Positions 22,031 through 30,397 are shown, counted from the first letter of the stretch. The stretch is 33,411 bases of DNA from an uncultured Fretibacterium sp. (GCA_946183145.1 CAMGZM010000007.1:1-33411); one strand, 5' to 3'. The notes: generated by a model not told the origin, from the letters alone. Translations and numbers: made by a program.

Positions 22031-23369
22031 ACAGCAGTCCGTAAAATTCGAGGCGTTTCCTGCATTCCTCACGTCCCATTAATTCGGCGACCTCGAAAAT
22101 TCCCGGACTCACTTTCATTCCCGTCAATGCGAATCTCAGAGGCATTGCGTAATCCTTCATCTTTGCCCCTTCATGCTGGCTTATCCATGAGCGCGCAACC
22201 GCTTCAAGCTCTTCTGCCTTCCAGTTTTCATGAGCGAAAATCGCCGCGAAAAATGGCTTCAGCTTCTCACGGTCAACACCTTCCGCGTTCCATCTTGCTT
22301 TCACAGGCTCAAACGAGACAAAGTAATCCGCAAACTCTGACATCTCTTTTGCCGTGCGCCCTCTTCCGTCCATTAACGTTAATGCGTCCTCAAGATACTT
22401 CACGCCTCTTGACGCTTCAACCTCTTCAACAGGCAATCCCGCTTCAACCCAGAAAGGACGAATCATTGAGAGCCTAACGGAAGGTGATAACGCCTTCAAA
22501 TGTTCCTGGTTGATGTGATTCAGCTTGTCGAAATCAAACACAGCCGCTTTTCTTGTTACGCGTGAAAGCTCGAACAGGCTCGCCGCTTCATCTCTCGTGA
22601 AAATCTCTTTGTCGTCCCCTGCTGACCATCCCAATAACGCGAGGAAGTTGAACATTGAGTCGGGCATATATCCCATGTCGCGATATTCGTAAATGCTCGT
22701 TGCTCCGTGGCGTTTGCTGAGTTTCTTTTTGTCCCGGCCAAGTATCATGGGCAGGTGCGCAAATTCGGGAACGTCCCAGCCTAATGCGCGGTAAATCAAA
22801 ATCTGCTTGGGAGTGTTTGAGATGTGATCTTCTCCCCTGATTACGTGAGTGATATTCATCAAATGATCGTCAACAACAACAGCGTAATTATATGTCGGCA
22901 TTCCGTCGCTCTTAATGATTACGATGTCTTTCAGCTTGTCAGAATCTTTCTCCCGTAATCCGTCGCTCATAACGTCAATTTGTCCGTAAACTAAATCTTT
23001 GAACGATATATCCTGCCCGGACTCAACGCGGAAAATTATTGCGTCGCCGTCTTTGTACGCCTTCCCCATGTCAACGAGCTTGTTCGCGTAATCCCGGTAA
23101 ATGTCGAGTCTCTCTGACTGCCGGTAAGGCCCGTAATCCCCGCCGATGTCAGGCCCTTCGTCCCAATCGAGTCCAAGCCAGACCATTCCCGACATGATTG
23201 TCTGCTCGTATTCTTTCGTTGAACGCGCAAGATCCGTATCCTCAATACGCAGAATGAATTTCCCGTGATTGTGGCGCGCCCATAACCAGTTGAACAATGC
23301 CGTATGCCCTCCGCCTATGTGCAACGCGCCCGTAGGACTCGGAGCGAATCTCACTCTTACTTCTGACAT
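22029..23369 (-). CDS. gltX: Glutamyl-tRNA synthetase, form lacking the zinc-module sequence
   Basis: A class I synthetase that charges tRNA-Glu (and tRNA-Gln where GatCAB is used). It has 446 residues, somewhat shorter than the usual 465-500. Motifs are APSPTGALHIGG (HIGH-like, about residues 9-20), LRIEDTDLARS, DGMPTYNYAVVVDDH, THVIRGEDHISNTPKQ and KLSKRHG (KMSKS-like, about 216-222). The segment after the family's AY motif, which in typical enzymes has CxC...C zinc ligands and a long helix, is replaced here by KAYKDGDAIIFRVE, with no Cys. The conserved R of HIGGxRTA reads H (HIGGGHTA). The ATG has AGGAGG upstream. The C-terminal anticodon-binding domain is compact. It is clearly gltX, but the variant is unusual. 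Confidence 0.93.
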   Translation of the reverse strand: MSEVRVRFAPSPTGALHIGGGHTALFNWLWARHNHGKFILRIEDTDLARSTKEYEQTIMSGMVWLGLDWDEGPDIGGDYGPYRQSERLDIYRDYANKLVDMGKAYKDGDAIIFRVESGQDISFKDLVYGQIDVMSDGLREKDSDKLKDIVIIKSDGMPTYNYAVVVDDHLMNITHVIRGEDHISNTPKQILIYRALGWDVPEFAHLPMILGRDKKKLSKRHGATSIYEYRDMGYMPDSMFNFLALLGWSAGDDKEIFTRDEAASLFELSRVTRKAAVFDFDKLNHINQEHLKALSPSVRLSMIRPFWVEAGLPVEEVEASRGVKYLEDALTLMDGRGRTAKEMSEFADYFVSFEPVKARWNAEGVDREKLKPFFAAIFAHENWKAEELEAVARSWISQHEGAKMKDYAMPLRFALTGMKVSPGIFEVAELMGREECRKRLEFYGLL

Positions 23370-23412
23370 GATAAATTTTCCTCCTGATGTGAAATCTTGA
23401 ATGACTCGAAAA

Positions 23413-23418
23413 ATTATA
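23413..23418 (-). promoter_or_regulatory. -10 element for gltX
   Basis: On the minus strand a perfect TATAAT lies about 44 nt before the gltX ATG, with TG directly before it. No convincing -35 is seen. The 153-nt gap to the divergent terD-like gene carries no other clear element. Confidence 0.4.
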
Positions 23419-23522
23419 CACGCACAGGAAAATTATCGCCGCCGGAAATCTAATGCACTGGGTGTAGCAGGAATATTGATGTAATCTATCAGATAAATTC
23501 CAACATAACAGGAGGAGATCAA

Positions 23523-24092
23523 ATGTCAATAAGTCTCACGAAAGGCCAGAAAATTGACCTGACAAAAGGCAATCCGGGACTCTCAAAAATTCTTGTCGGA
23601 CTCGGATGGGATGTAAACAAATATGACGGAGGAGCAGCGTTCGACCTTGACGCTTCAGCATTCCTTCTCAATGCAAACGGAAAACTTCAGGACCCCAAAG
23701 ATATGGTGTTCTTCAACAACCTTAAGCACTATTCCGGCTCAGTCATCCACACTGGCGACAACCTCACAGGTGAAGGAGAAGGCGACGACGAGCAGATCAA
23801 AGTTGACCTCAGCAAGATACCGGCCAGCGTCGAAAAGATAGATTTTACCGTAACGATATATGAAGCAGATTCACGCAAGCAGAATTTCGGGCAGGTCTCG
23901 AACGCATTCATACGCATAGTAGACGAGTCGAACGGAAAAGAGTTAATACGCTACGACTTGGGCGAGGATTTCTCGGTTGAGACGGCTGTTGTTGTCGGAG
24001 AATTGTACAGGCATGCGGGGGAATGGAAGTTCAGCGCAATAGGTTCGGGCTTCAAGGGCGGACTTCAGGCACTCCGGGCGAACTTCAGTTAA
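23523..24092 (+). CDS. TerD family protein
   Basis: 189 residues covering a complete TerD/CABP domain: [20 protein letters not shown] at the N-terminus, [20 protein letters not shown] with the acidic residues that bind calcium, [17 protein letters not shown] (read as a second acidic loop), and the [19 protein letters not shown] end. TerD proteins are part of tellurite, stress and phage-resistance modules and bind Ca2+ in the cytoplasm. Here it stands alone, without TerC, TerA or TerZ, in an isolated two-gene unit. The ribosome binding site (AGGAGGAG) is very strong, suggesting high expression. It precedes the small glycine-rich gene by 21 nt. Confidence 0.93.
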   Translation: MSISLTKGQKIDLTKGNPGLSKILVGLGWDVNKYDGGAAFDLDASAFLLNANGKLQDPKDMVFFNNLKHYSGSVIHTGDNLTGEGEGDDEQIKVDLSKIPASVEKIDFTVTIYEADSRKQNFGQVSNAFIRIVDESNGKELIRYDLGEDFSVETAVVVGELYRHAGEWKFSAIGSGFKGGLQALRANFS

Positions 24093-24113
24093 GCGGTCTA
24101 GGGGGAAACGGCG

Positions 24114-24365
24114 ATGATACGAAGCGTGATAAAGGGTGCGGCATCTGTTTGCTCAGGTGTAGTCGGAGAGGTAGCCGGAAATCTTATTGACGATTGCATA
24201 GGAGGATACTGCTGGAAAAAATGCGATGAGTCGGACTCAATAATCGCAAAGGGCATTTTCGGCACGATTGGTTTAGCAGCATCGACAATAGGGTTTGCTG
24301 GTGATGTGATTAAGGCTGGCTCTGACGCGATCGGAGATATAGTAGCTGACAGCTCCGGGGTCTGA
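24114..24365 (+). CDS. Small glycine/alanine-rich hydrophobic protein of unknown function
   Basis: 83 residues with four Cys (one near residue 12, three at about 28-37 in DDCIGGYCWKKC) and two Gly/Ala-rich hydrophobic stretches (GAASVCSGVVGEVAGNLI and AKGIFGTIGLAASTIGFAG) with small residues at regular spacing, as in glycine-zipper membrane proteins. There is no classical signal peptide. GGGGGAAA lies upstream of the ATG. It follows the TerD gene by 21 nt and precedes a terminator, so the two are probably co-transcribed. A bacteriocin, a channel-forming peptide or a TerD partner are all possible, and none is shown by the sequence. Confidence 0.6.
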   Translation: MIRSVIKGAASVCSGVVGEVAGNLIDDCIGGYCWKKCDESDSIIAKGIFGTIGLAASTIGFAGDVIKAGSDAIGDIVADSSGV

Positions 24366-24392
24366 TTCCGAATCAATCCCAAAAAACAACGG

Positions 24393-24425
24393 GCACTCTC
24401 AGAAATTTTTCCGGGAGTGCTTTTT
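24393..24425. terminator. Terminator after the TerD unit
   Basis: GCACTCTC (24393-24400) pairs with GGGAGTGC (24413-24420), with one U-G pair, followed by TTTTT. Upstream A-runs allow use from the rlmB side as well. Confidence 0.75.
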
Positions 24426-24433
24426 GTTGTGTA

Positions 24434-25174
24434 CTAAATTCTATTTACCCTTGACCACTCGAATATACCAAGTGCCGCCGCGACGCTCGCATTCAATGAG
24501 CTGACTCCGTCCTTGCTGATTGGAATCTTCCTGAGCATGTCGCAGTTGCTTTTTACGATACGTGAGAGTCCCTCGCCTTCTGCGCCTATGACTATTGCAC
24601 AGCGTCCGGGCAAATCTTCAGCCCATAATGATTCCTCAGCGTTAGAGTCAAGTCCTACAGTCCAGAAATTTGACTCCTTGAAGCGTTCTATAGTCCGTGT
24701 GATGTTGCTGACGGCTATTAACGGGAGTCGCAATGAAGCTCCCGCGCTTGTCTTTATCACTGTGTCATTAGGGATTGCAGAACGTCTTTTCGCGTAAACA
24801 ACGCATGATGCCCCGCCTGCTTCCGCTGAACGTATAACCGCTCCGAGATTGTGCGGGTCTTCTATGTGGTCGAGAATTACGGCTAATGAGTCTGATTTTG
24901 CGTCAATACTCTTCAGGAAGTCTTCAAGGTCTAACGTTTTCGCCTGAGTGAGTCGGCATATTACTCCCTGATGCTTTTCACCGCCTGAAAGTTTGTCGAG
25001 TGCTTCGGGTGCCGCGATCTGCCACGAAACATTAGCGGCCCGGGCCATGTCGAGAAGTTCATCGAGGAACGGCGGACGTACGTTATTTGCGATTATGAGT
25101 TTTGCGCAGCGCGAGGGGGTTTTTGTGAGGAGGTCTGTTACGGGTTTTCGCCCCCTGCAAATGTCATCGGTCAA
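24434..25174 (-). CDS. rlmB: 23S rRNA 2'-O-methyltransferase, RlmB/TrmH family
   Basis: A SPOUT-class methyltransferase that 2'-O-methylates a guanosine in 23S rRNA (G2251 for RlmB). 246 residues fit the family. The N-terminal substrate-binding domain (GRKPVTDLLTK...) precedes the SPOUT knot with the three motifs LDHIEDPHNLGAVIRSAEA, IGAEGEGLSR and VSSLNASVAAALGIFEW. The start is TTG at 25174, the only candidate before GRKPV; AAGAAGG lies about 9 nt upstream. Closely related TrmH-family enzymes act on tRNA, so target assignment is by similarity. It is divergent from the copper ATPase and convergent with the TerD unit. Confidence 0.9.
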   Translation of the reverse strand: MTDDICRGRKPVTDLLTKTPSRCAKLIIANNVRPPFLDELLDMARAANVSWQIAAPEALDKLSGGEKHQGVICRLTQAKTLDLEDFLKSIDAKSDSLAVILDHIEDPHNLGAVIRSAEAGGASCVVYAKRRSAIPNDTVIKTSAGASLRLPLIAVSNITRTIERFKESNFWTVGLDSNAEESLWAEDLPGRCAIVIGAEGEGLSRIVKSNCDMLRKIPISKDGVSSLNASVAAALGIFEWSRVNRI

Positions 25175-25216
25175 TTTTGTGCCTTCTTTCGTGTGAAAAT
25201 TTTTGTGAACGCTGAA

Positions 25217-25222
25217 ATTATA
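25217..25222 (-). promoter_or_regulatory. -10 element for rlmB
   Basis: A perfect TATAAT on the minus strand lies about 43 nt before the TTG start. No clear -35 is found. Confidence 0.4.
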
Positions 25223-25268
25223 CGTAAGCAGACGGAAAACTTCACGGAATAAATTTTTGCAGGCCGTA

Positions 25269-25274
25269 TATAAT
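25269..25274 (+). promoter_or_regulatory. -10 element for the copper ATPase gene
   Basis: A perfect TATAAT lies about 37 nt before the ATG. A -35 match is weak, as would be expected for an activator-dependent (for example CueR-like) promoter, but no clear operator dyad is visible. Confidence 0.4.
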
Positions 25275-25310
25275 GAGTTTTATCTCACAAAGAAAAGGCC
25301 GTGAATATTC

Positions 25311-27563
25311 ATGTCAGATCAATATAACGTTACAGGTATGAGCTGCGCGGCATGTTCAGCGCGGGTTGAAAGAGTCGTGAAGAAAATTCCCGGCGTAACT
25401 TCATGCGCTGTCAGTCTCCTCACAAACTCAATGACCGTTGAAGGCACAGCAGAATCATCCGCAATAATCGCAGCCGTTCAGAAAGCGGGTTACGGAGCAT
25501 CGCTCAAATTGCCAGAAGCCCCTAAAGTCGCGCCCGGAAGCACACACTCTCAGGAGGAGGACGCATTAGCCGACCATGAGACTCCAATTCTCAAACGCCG
25601 GCTTGTTTCCTCGCTCGTATTTCTCATAGCGTTAATGTATTTCTCAATGGGTCATATGATTGGCTTGCCATTGCCGGAATTTTTTGCTGACAATCATATA
25701 GCGCAGGGACTCGCGCAGATGATTCTTGCCGCAATAATCATGATCATCAACCAGAAATTTTTTGTGTCGGGATTCTCTTCTCTCCTTCACGCAGGCCCTA
25801 ACATGGATACTCTTGTAGCTATGGGTTCATTCGCGTCATTTTCGTGGAGCGTTTACGTTCTCTTCATGATGACCCGCGAACATGCCGGGCTTTTCTCGGT
25901 TCATGATTTCTACTTTGAGTCAGCCGGAATGATTCTGACTCTGATTACTGTCGGGAAAATGTTAGAGGCTAAATCAAAGGGACGCACTACAGACGCGTTG
26001 AAGAGCCTCATGAAGCTCGCGCCGAAAACAGCAACGGTACTTCACGGCGGTAAACATCACGTAATCCCCGTTGAAGATGTTACGCGGGGTATGATCTTCA
26101 TCGTCAAGCCCGGAGAGAATATCCCCGTTGACGGCATAATCACAGAAGGATCTACAGCCGTAAACGAGTCAGCCCTCACAGGTGAAAGCATACCAGTCGA
26201 CAAAACACAAGGCGATTCAGTCTCAGCAGGAACGCTCAACCAGTCAGGCTACATTAAGTGCGAGGCAACGAGAGTCGGCCATGACACAACGCTATCACAG
26301 ATTATACGTATGGTGAGTGATGCCGCCGCCACAAAAGCCCCAGTCGCAAAAATTGCCGATAAAGTTTGCGGAATTTTCGTGCCGTCAGTAATCGTTATTG
26401 CGATTCTTGTTGTTACGGGATGGATTATCGCGGGAAAATCTTTCGGCGACGCATTGTCTTACGGAATCGCAGTACTCGTTATCAGCTGCCCATGTGCATT
26501 GGGACTCGCGACTCCTGTTGCTGTTATGGTCGGAAATGGAGTCGGAGCGAAAAACGGTATACTCTTCAAGACAGCCTCATCACTTGAGGAGACCGGGAAA
26601 ATCAAAATCGCGGCACTCGACAAAACAGGAACAATTACGAGCGGTGAGCCTAAAGTTACGGACATATTCACGGCGGGTGATTTCCTTGAAGAAGAGCTTG
26701 TGAAGTTCGCGTATTCTCTTGAGTCGAAAAGTGAGCACCCGTTAGCAAAAGCTGTAGTGCAATACGCAAAGGAGAAGGGCATAAACTTTCAGGAAGTCAG
26801 AAACTTTCAGGCATTGCCCGGCAACGGATTAACAGCAGCTCTCAATGACGGCTCAACACTTACGGGCGGAAGCGTGAAATTCATCGGGGAAAAATTTTCC
26901 GTGAGTGAGAGATTTACCCGTGAGGCTGAAAGATTTTCGGAGAACGGTAAGACTCCGTTAATGTTCGTGAAGGATGATGAATTAATCGGCATAATAGCAG
27001 TAGCAGACACAATAAAGCCTGACAGCAAAGAGGCCGTTAAAGAGCTTCAGGAAATGGGAATAAGAGTCGTAATGCTCACGGGCGACAATGAGCGCACAGC
27101 AAAGACTATCGCAAAAGAGGCGGGCGTTGATGACATTATAGCGGGGGTATTGCCTGACGGAAAAGAGTCGGTGATACGGAAATTGCAGAATGACGGACGA
27201 GTCGCGATGGTTGGTGACGGAATCAATGACGCACCCGCATTGACTCGCGCTGACATTGGAATCGCTATCGGCGCTGGGACTGATATTGCGATTGATGCCG
27301 CTGATGTTGTACTCATGAAAAGCTCCCTTAATGATGTTCCTGCCGCTGTGAGATTGAGCCGTGCGACTCTGCGCAACATCCGTGAAAATTTGTTCTGGGC
27401 ATTCATCTATAACGTTATCGGGATTCCTTTGGCGGCGGGCTTGTGGGGGTTGAAACTCGATCCTATGTTCGGAGCTGCTGCTATGAGCCTCTCAAGTTTC
27501 TGCGTTGTAACTAATGCTTTGAGGCTGAATCTTTTTGACGTTCACGGAGGCCGGAAATCATGA
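25311..27563 (+). CDS. copA: Copper-exporting P-type ATPase
   Basis: A P1B-type ATPase pumping Cu(I) out of the cytoplasm. 750 residues: one N-terminal HMA domain with GMSCAACS (Cys about 12 and 15), about eight membrane segments, and the cytoplasmic ATP domain. Motifs are SCPCALGLATP (CPC about 393-395), the phosphorylation site DKTGTITSGE (about 436), the SEHPLAKA motif and GDGINDAPAL (about 634). The last membrane region has IYNVIGIPLAAG and MSLSSFCVVTNALRLN, as in copper-type pumps. The ATG at 25311 has only a weak ribosome binding site. The last bases overlap the next start as ATGA. Copper specificity is inferred from the motifs. Confidence 0.93.
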   Translation: MSDQYNVTGMSCAACSARVERVVKKIPGVTSCAVSLLTNSMTVEGTAESSAIIAAVQKAGYGASLKLPEAPKVAPGSTHSQEEDALADHETPILKRRLVSSLVFLIALMYFSMGHMIGLPLPEFFADNHIAQGLAQMILAAIIMIINQKFFVSGFSSLLHAGPNMDTLVAMGSFASFSWSVYVLFMMTREHAGLFSVHDFYFESAGMILTLITVGKMLEAKSKGRTTDALKSLMKLAPKTATVLHGGKHHVIPVEDVTRGMIFIVKPGENIPVDGIITEGSTAVNESALTGESIPVDKTQGDSVSAGTLNQSGYIKCEATRVGHDTTLSQIIRMVSDAAATKAPVAKIADKVCGIFVPSVIVIAILVVTGWIIAGKSFGDALSYGIAVLVISCPCALGLATPVAVMVGNGVGAKNGILFKTASSLEETGKIKIAALDKTGTITSGEPKVTDIFTAGDFLEEELVKFAYSLESKSEHPLAKAVVQYAKEKGINFQEVRNFQALPGNGLTAALNDGSTLTGGSVKFIGEKFSVSERFTREAERFSENGKTPLMFVKDDELIGIIAVADTIKPDSKEAVKELQEMGIRVVMLTGDNERTAKTIAKEAGVDDIIAGVLPDGKESVIRKLQNDGRVAMVGDGINDAPALTRADIGIAIGAGTDIAIDAADVVLMKSSLNDVPAAVRLSRATLRNIRENLFWAFIYNVIGIPLAAGLWGLKLDPMFGAAAMSLSSFCVVTNALRLNLFDVHGGRKS

Positions 27564-27970
27564 AACGCATAATTCTTTGTGTGATATTTCTGCTGATGTC
27601 TTCATGTTCGTTTGCTGACGTTGAGGAGTTCCGCTACTTTTCGCTGAATGTCCCTGAAGGATGGACGGCAGAAGAGTCCGGCGATGTTGTGAGCGTTAAT
27701 GCTGATGACAAATCCGGCTCACTCGTCATAACTTCCGGCAATCCTAACGGCGAAACGATAACGAGTCTTGCGCTGAAATTCTCCCGTGAGATGAATGGCA
27801 CTGAACCTTTGAGCGATGATGAGGGCGGTTACAGCTTCGAGTTCAACAACGGAATAAGCCAGGCTGTTATTGCGGGCGATGAAGATTTCTACATGCTCAT
27901 AGTAGGCACGGGCTTTGTGAATAATGCTGAGGCACTCGGAGAAATTCTAGACTCCCTCGAAATGAAGTAG
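27560..27970 (+). CDS. Small secreted protein of unknown function, coupled to copA
   Basis: 136 residues with a signal peptide (MKRIILCVIFLLMSSCSFA). Cleavage by signal peptidase I after SFA is likely; the Cys at about 16 does not fit a good lipobox. The mature part is a small alpha/beta domain (RYFSLNVPEGWTAEESGDV, then SFEFNNGISQAVIAGDEDF) resembling PsbP/DcrB-like folds, though I cannot assign it firmly. It overlaps copA by 4 nt (ATGA), so translation is coupled. A periplasmic role in copper handling is suggested by position only; it has no Met- or His-rich motif. No terminator is visible after it. Confidence 0.75.
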   Translation: MKRIILCVIFLLMSSCSFADVEEFRYFSLNVPEGWTAEESGDVVSVNADDKSGSLVITSGNPNGETITSLALKFSREMNGTEPLSDDEGGYSFEFNNGISQAVIAGDEDFYMLIVGTGFVNNAEALGEILDSLEMK

Positions 27971-28046
27971 CATGATAAAATATGCATGTTACATCACAAA
28001 AAATTCACGCAAAAAGGGGTAGACAAAATTGATTCAGGCCGCTAAA

Positions 28047-28106
28047 ATCGGTTATCGGTTATCGGTTATCGGTTATCGGTTATCGGTTATCGGTTATCGG
28101 TTATCG
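28047..28106. repeat. Heptanucleotide tandem repeat (GTTATCG)n
   Basis: Eight perfect GTTATCG copies (28051-28106) preceded by a partial ATCG. It lies in the gap between the secreted-protein gene and the methyltransferase gene. It would encode Gly-Tyr-Arg-Leu-Ser-Val-Ile repeats in a short open frame, but that frame has no family and runs into the methyltransferase in another register. Confidence 0.95.
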
Positions 28107-28213
28107 GGGAATAGTCTGACCTCTGACGAAATAAGCACACGAGAATATTACCGCTCTGTCGGCGTAAATGTCGGCGGAGCGTTTTTTGTGTGTGCGAGTC
28201 GGGGGTGCGGAAA

Positions 28214-29101
28214 ATGATTCACTATGAAGAGTTTGAGCGCGAGAGGTTAGACCCGATATATGACACTGTTGCGCCGTATTCGGAGATGAAGAAAAATGAG
28301 CGTTACTTCCTCAACGGTATAATCAGAGCCATGAAGCCGAAAAAAATTCTTGAAGTCGGAGTCTCAAGCGGAGGAGGAAGCGCAATAATCCTCAACGCAA
28401 TAAGGGACATTGACGGAGCGGAATTGTATTCTGTCGATTACACGGAGAAGTCATACAGATACCCGGATAAGCCTTCAGGATTTCTTGTTGAGGAGAAATT
28501 CCAGGCTCTCATGGACAAATGGCACATATTTAGGGGCGGTGATGTTTCACGTTTTCTTGAGGAAATCGGCGGGGATATTGATTTTCTCATGCTTGATACA
28601 GTTCACGCGCACCCTTGGGAGACGCTGAATTTTCTTTGCATACTTCCTTTCATGAAGAAGGATTCATCATGGACAGTGCTTCATGACATTTCTATTTTCG
28701 CATACCTCCAAAACGGCCGCATTAATTCTCTTGCCTGCCGTTACCTTTTCACTGACGTTGCAGCCGAAGAGAAAGTTAAGCCAGTCTCAGACTATGACAA
28801 TAATCCGGCTAATATAGGCGCGTTCAGAATCTCAGAAGCTACAATGAAGTATTCGGATAACCTTTTCGAGAGTCTGCTGATTCCGTGGGAGGCTGAAGTT
28901 CCAGAGTCAGATTATGACAGCATGAAGAAAATTATTGAGAAGTACTACAAGCCGGAGCAGTATAAATTATTCTGTGAGGCATTCCCTTTCCAGCAATATC
29001 TGATGGGCAGAAAGGCAAGTTTTGTATCCTCGCTGAAAGTCTTTCTCAAAACGTGGCAGCCCAAATTATTCTATTGGCTCAAACACTCCCTGCAAGGTTA
29101 G
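28214..29101 (+). CDS. Class I SAM-dependent methyltransferase
   Basis: A 295-residue protein with the Rossmann motif ILEVGVSSGGGSAIIL (about residues 40-55), an acidic motif II (GAELYSVDYTEKSY), DIDFLMLDTVHAHPWE and LHDIS, which fit the methyltransf_24/cephalosporin-hydroxylase-like group. These enzymes often act on glycans or small molecules. ATG 28214 follows a GGGGG stretch and is preferred over a GTG at 28190. The C-terminal 100 residues (EKYYKPEQYKLFCEAFPF) appear unique. A heptamer array lies about 110 nt upstream, and the next gene is convergent. The substrate is unknown; a surface-glycan role is an inference. Confidence 0.8.
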   Translation: MIHYEEFERERLDPIYDTVAPYSEMKKNERYFLNGIIRAMKPKKILEVGVSSGGGSAIILNAIRDIDGAELYSVDYTEKSYRYPDKPSGFLVEEKFQALMDKWHIFRGGDVSRFLEEIGGDIDFLMLDTVHAHPWETLNFLCILPFMKKDSSWTVLHDISIFAYLQNGRINSLACRYLFTDVAAEEKVKPVSDYDNNPANIGAFRISEATMKYSDNLFESLLIPWEAEVPESDYDSMKKIIEKYYKPEQYKLFCEAFPFQQYLMGRKASFVSSLKVFLKTWQPKLFYWLKHSLQG

Positions 29102-29116
29102 CCGAGTCTTTGCACA

Positions 29117-29157
29117 CAAAAAAGCGGTCAATCCCAAAAACGGAACTGGCCGCAAAA
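29117..29157 (-). terminator. Intrinsic terminator of the serpin gene
   Basis: On the minus strand GCGGCCA (29153-29147) pairs with TGACCGC (29130-29124), with one wobble, followed by TTTTTT. It lies 11 nt after the serpin stop. On the plus strand the T tract is weaker. Confidence 0.78.
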
Positions 29158-29167
29158 TTTCTTCACA

Positions 29168-30331
29168 TTAATCAATAAACGCCTGATAGCCCATAAAGAG
29201 AATCGCTCCCGAATAATTATCCCGGATGAAATACATGAACGGCCTGTCAGCATGGAACACCGCAAAAGGTTTCCTCACAGGCATTGCGCTTCCTACCATC
29301 ATCGGAACAGCTGTAGCCGCCGCCGCCTCTGTTCTTTCCTCGTCAACATCGATAAACGTCTGATGTATCACTTCATCGGCCTTCAATGGCTCGTCAGAAG
29401 TCATCCCGGAAAAATCCGCGTTATTCGTGAACGCAAGTTTTATCCCAAGCGACTCAAATATATTCTTGAGTTCATATCTCTTCTCGGTCTTGAATTTCGG
29501 CAGCCATAAATCTACGTCATATTCACTCATTGACTCAATCATGGCCGAAAATTTTCCCGCGTCAATCTCCTTCAGGGCTTCGGGATTCTCTTCAGGGGTC
29601 AGAATTGCGATCATCGAGAATCTGTTCGCTTTGTACGGAATCGAAATCACTTTTACGCCGTCAGACTCGCAATACATGAAATCATTTCTCTGTCTCATCA
29701 TCGGGACTTCTTTGTCGCCTTTTCCCGTGTGAAATTTCTCGTTCTTTGTTTCTGACTTTCTGAATTTACTTCTCCATTCCGCATTGAAGTATACAGCGTT
29801 CGTTATCACCATCCGCGTTTCGGGGTCAAGAGTCTGCAAAAGGTTGTTGATTTTCCCTTTCGTTTTCCTGCTTACCCAATTGTTGATCTCCTTGCGTGAG
29901 GCTTCTGTTTTTCCCTTCATGTCAAGCTCTTTGACTCCGCTGCCGTAATTGAGGCTCAATATTTCGGTGTAAGTTTTTCGGAGATTGAGTCCGTTCTTGA
30001 GCCATACGCGGTTTGCTGATGAGATTATCCCGCTGTTGTCCAAATCCCGCGCAAGTTCTCCGAGTGATGAGTGAATGCCCTGCGTTATTCCCAGAGATGA
30101 CTCTATTTCCCCCGCTGTATCACCTGACGCGCCCGCATAAGCCATCCCGAAAGCTGAAATTACGCTGAAAGGTGAGAAGAAAAAATTTCCCGCTGAATTT
30201 TCCATTATGATTTTTCCCGCTCTGAACGCAAAATTGTTCACTGCTTCCGATGACTCTGACGCAAAAACTGATGACGCGCACGAAAATATTACCGTAACAA
30301 CAAGCAGCACTCTCAAAAATTTTTCTGTCAT
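29168..30331 (-). CDS. Secreted serpin
   Basis: A serine-protease inhibitor of the serpin superfamily, 387 residues. Signal peptide MTEKFLRVLLVVTVIFSCA..SVFA (cleavage about residue 24). The serpin core shows NFFFSPFSVISAFGMAYAGA, ANRVWLKNGLNL, ITNAVYFNAEWRSKF, and FIDVDEERTEAAAATAV in the hinge, ending in ADRPFMYFIRDNYSGAILFMGY. The Ala-rich hinge (P12-P9 all Ala, P14 Thr) is that of inhibitory serpins. By hinge counting the P1-P1' bond is Gly347-Ser348, though the loop is shorter than in alpha-1-antitrypsin and the assignment is tentative. P15 is Arg where Gly is usual. The ATG has GGAGGAG upstream. It likely acts in the envelope or outside against host or competitor proteases. Confidence 0.93.
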   Translation of the reverse strand: MTEKFLRVLLVVTVIFSCASSVFASESSEAVNNFAFRAGKIIMENSAGNFFFSPFSVISAFGMAYAGASGDTAGEIESSLGITQGIHSSLGELARDLDNSGIISSANRVWLKNGLNLRKTYTEILSLNYGSGVKELDMKGKTEASRKEINNWVSRKTKGKINNLLQTLDPETRMVITNAVYFNAEWRSKFRKSETKNEKFHTGKGDKEVPMMRQRNDFMYCESDGVKVISIPYKANRFSMIAILTPEENPEALKEIDAGKFSAMIESMSEYDVDLWLPKFKTEKRYELKNIFESLGIKLAFTNNADFSGMTSDEPLKADEVIHQTFIDVDEERTEAAAATAVPMMVGSAMPVRKPFAVFHADRPFMYFIRDNYSGAILFMGYQAFID

Positions 30332-30388
30332 GATTTGCTCTCCTCCTTGTGTGAGTTTATTATCGTCATTATGTGTGAATATATTTTG

Positions 30389-30397
30389 ATTATATCA
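30389..30397 (-). promoter_or_regulatory. Extended -10 promoter for the serpin gene
   Basis: The minus strand reads TGATATAAT, a TGnTATAAT extended -10, about 58 nt before the serpin ATG. Confidence 0.5.

Noticed and set aside
28047-28214. Phase-variable fusion of the repeat ORF to the methyltransferase
   Set aside because: The methyltransferase frame contains TAG at 28112-28114 just after the array, so slippage cannot create a fusion.
28029-28217. Short ORF of repeated GYRLSVI residues through the heptamer array
   Set aside because: The peptide is simply the translation of the 7-bp repeat, with a weak ribosome binding site and no family, and it overlaps the methyltransferase start in another frame.
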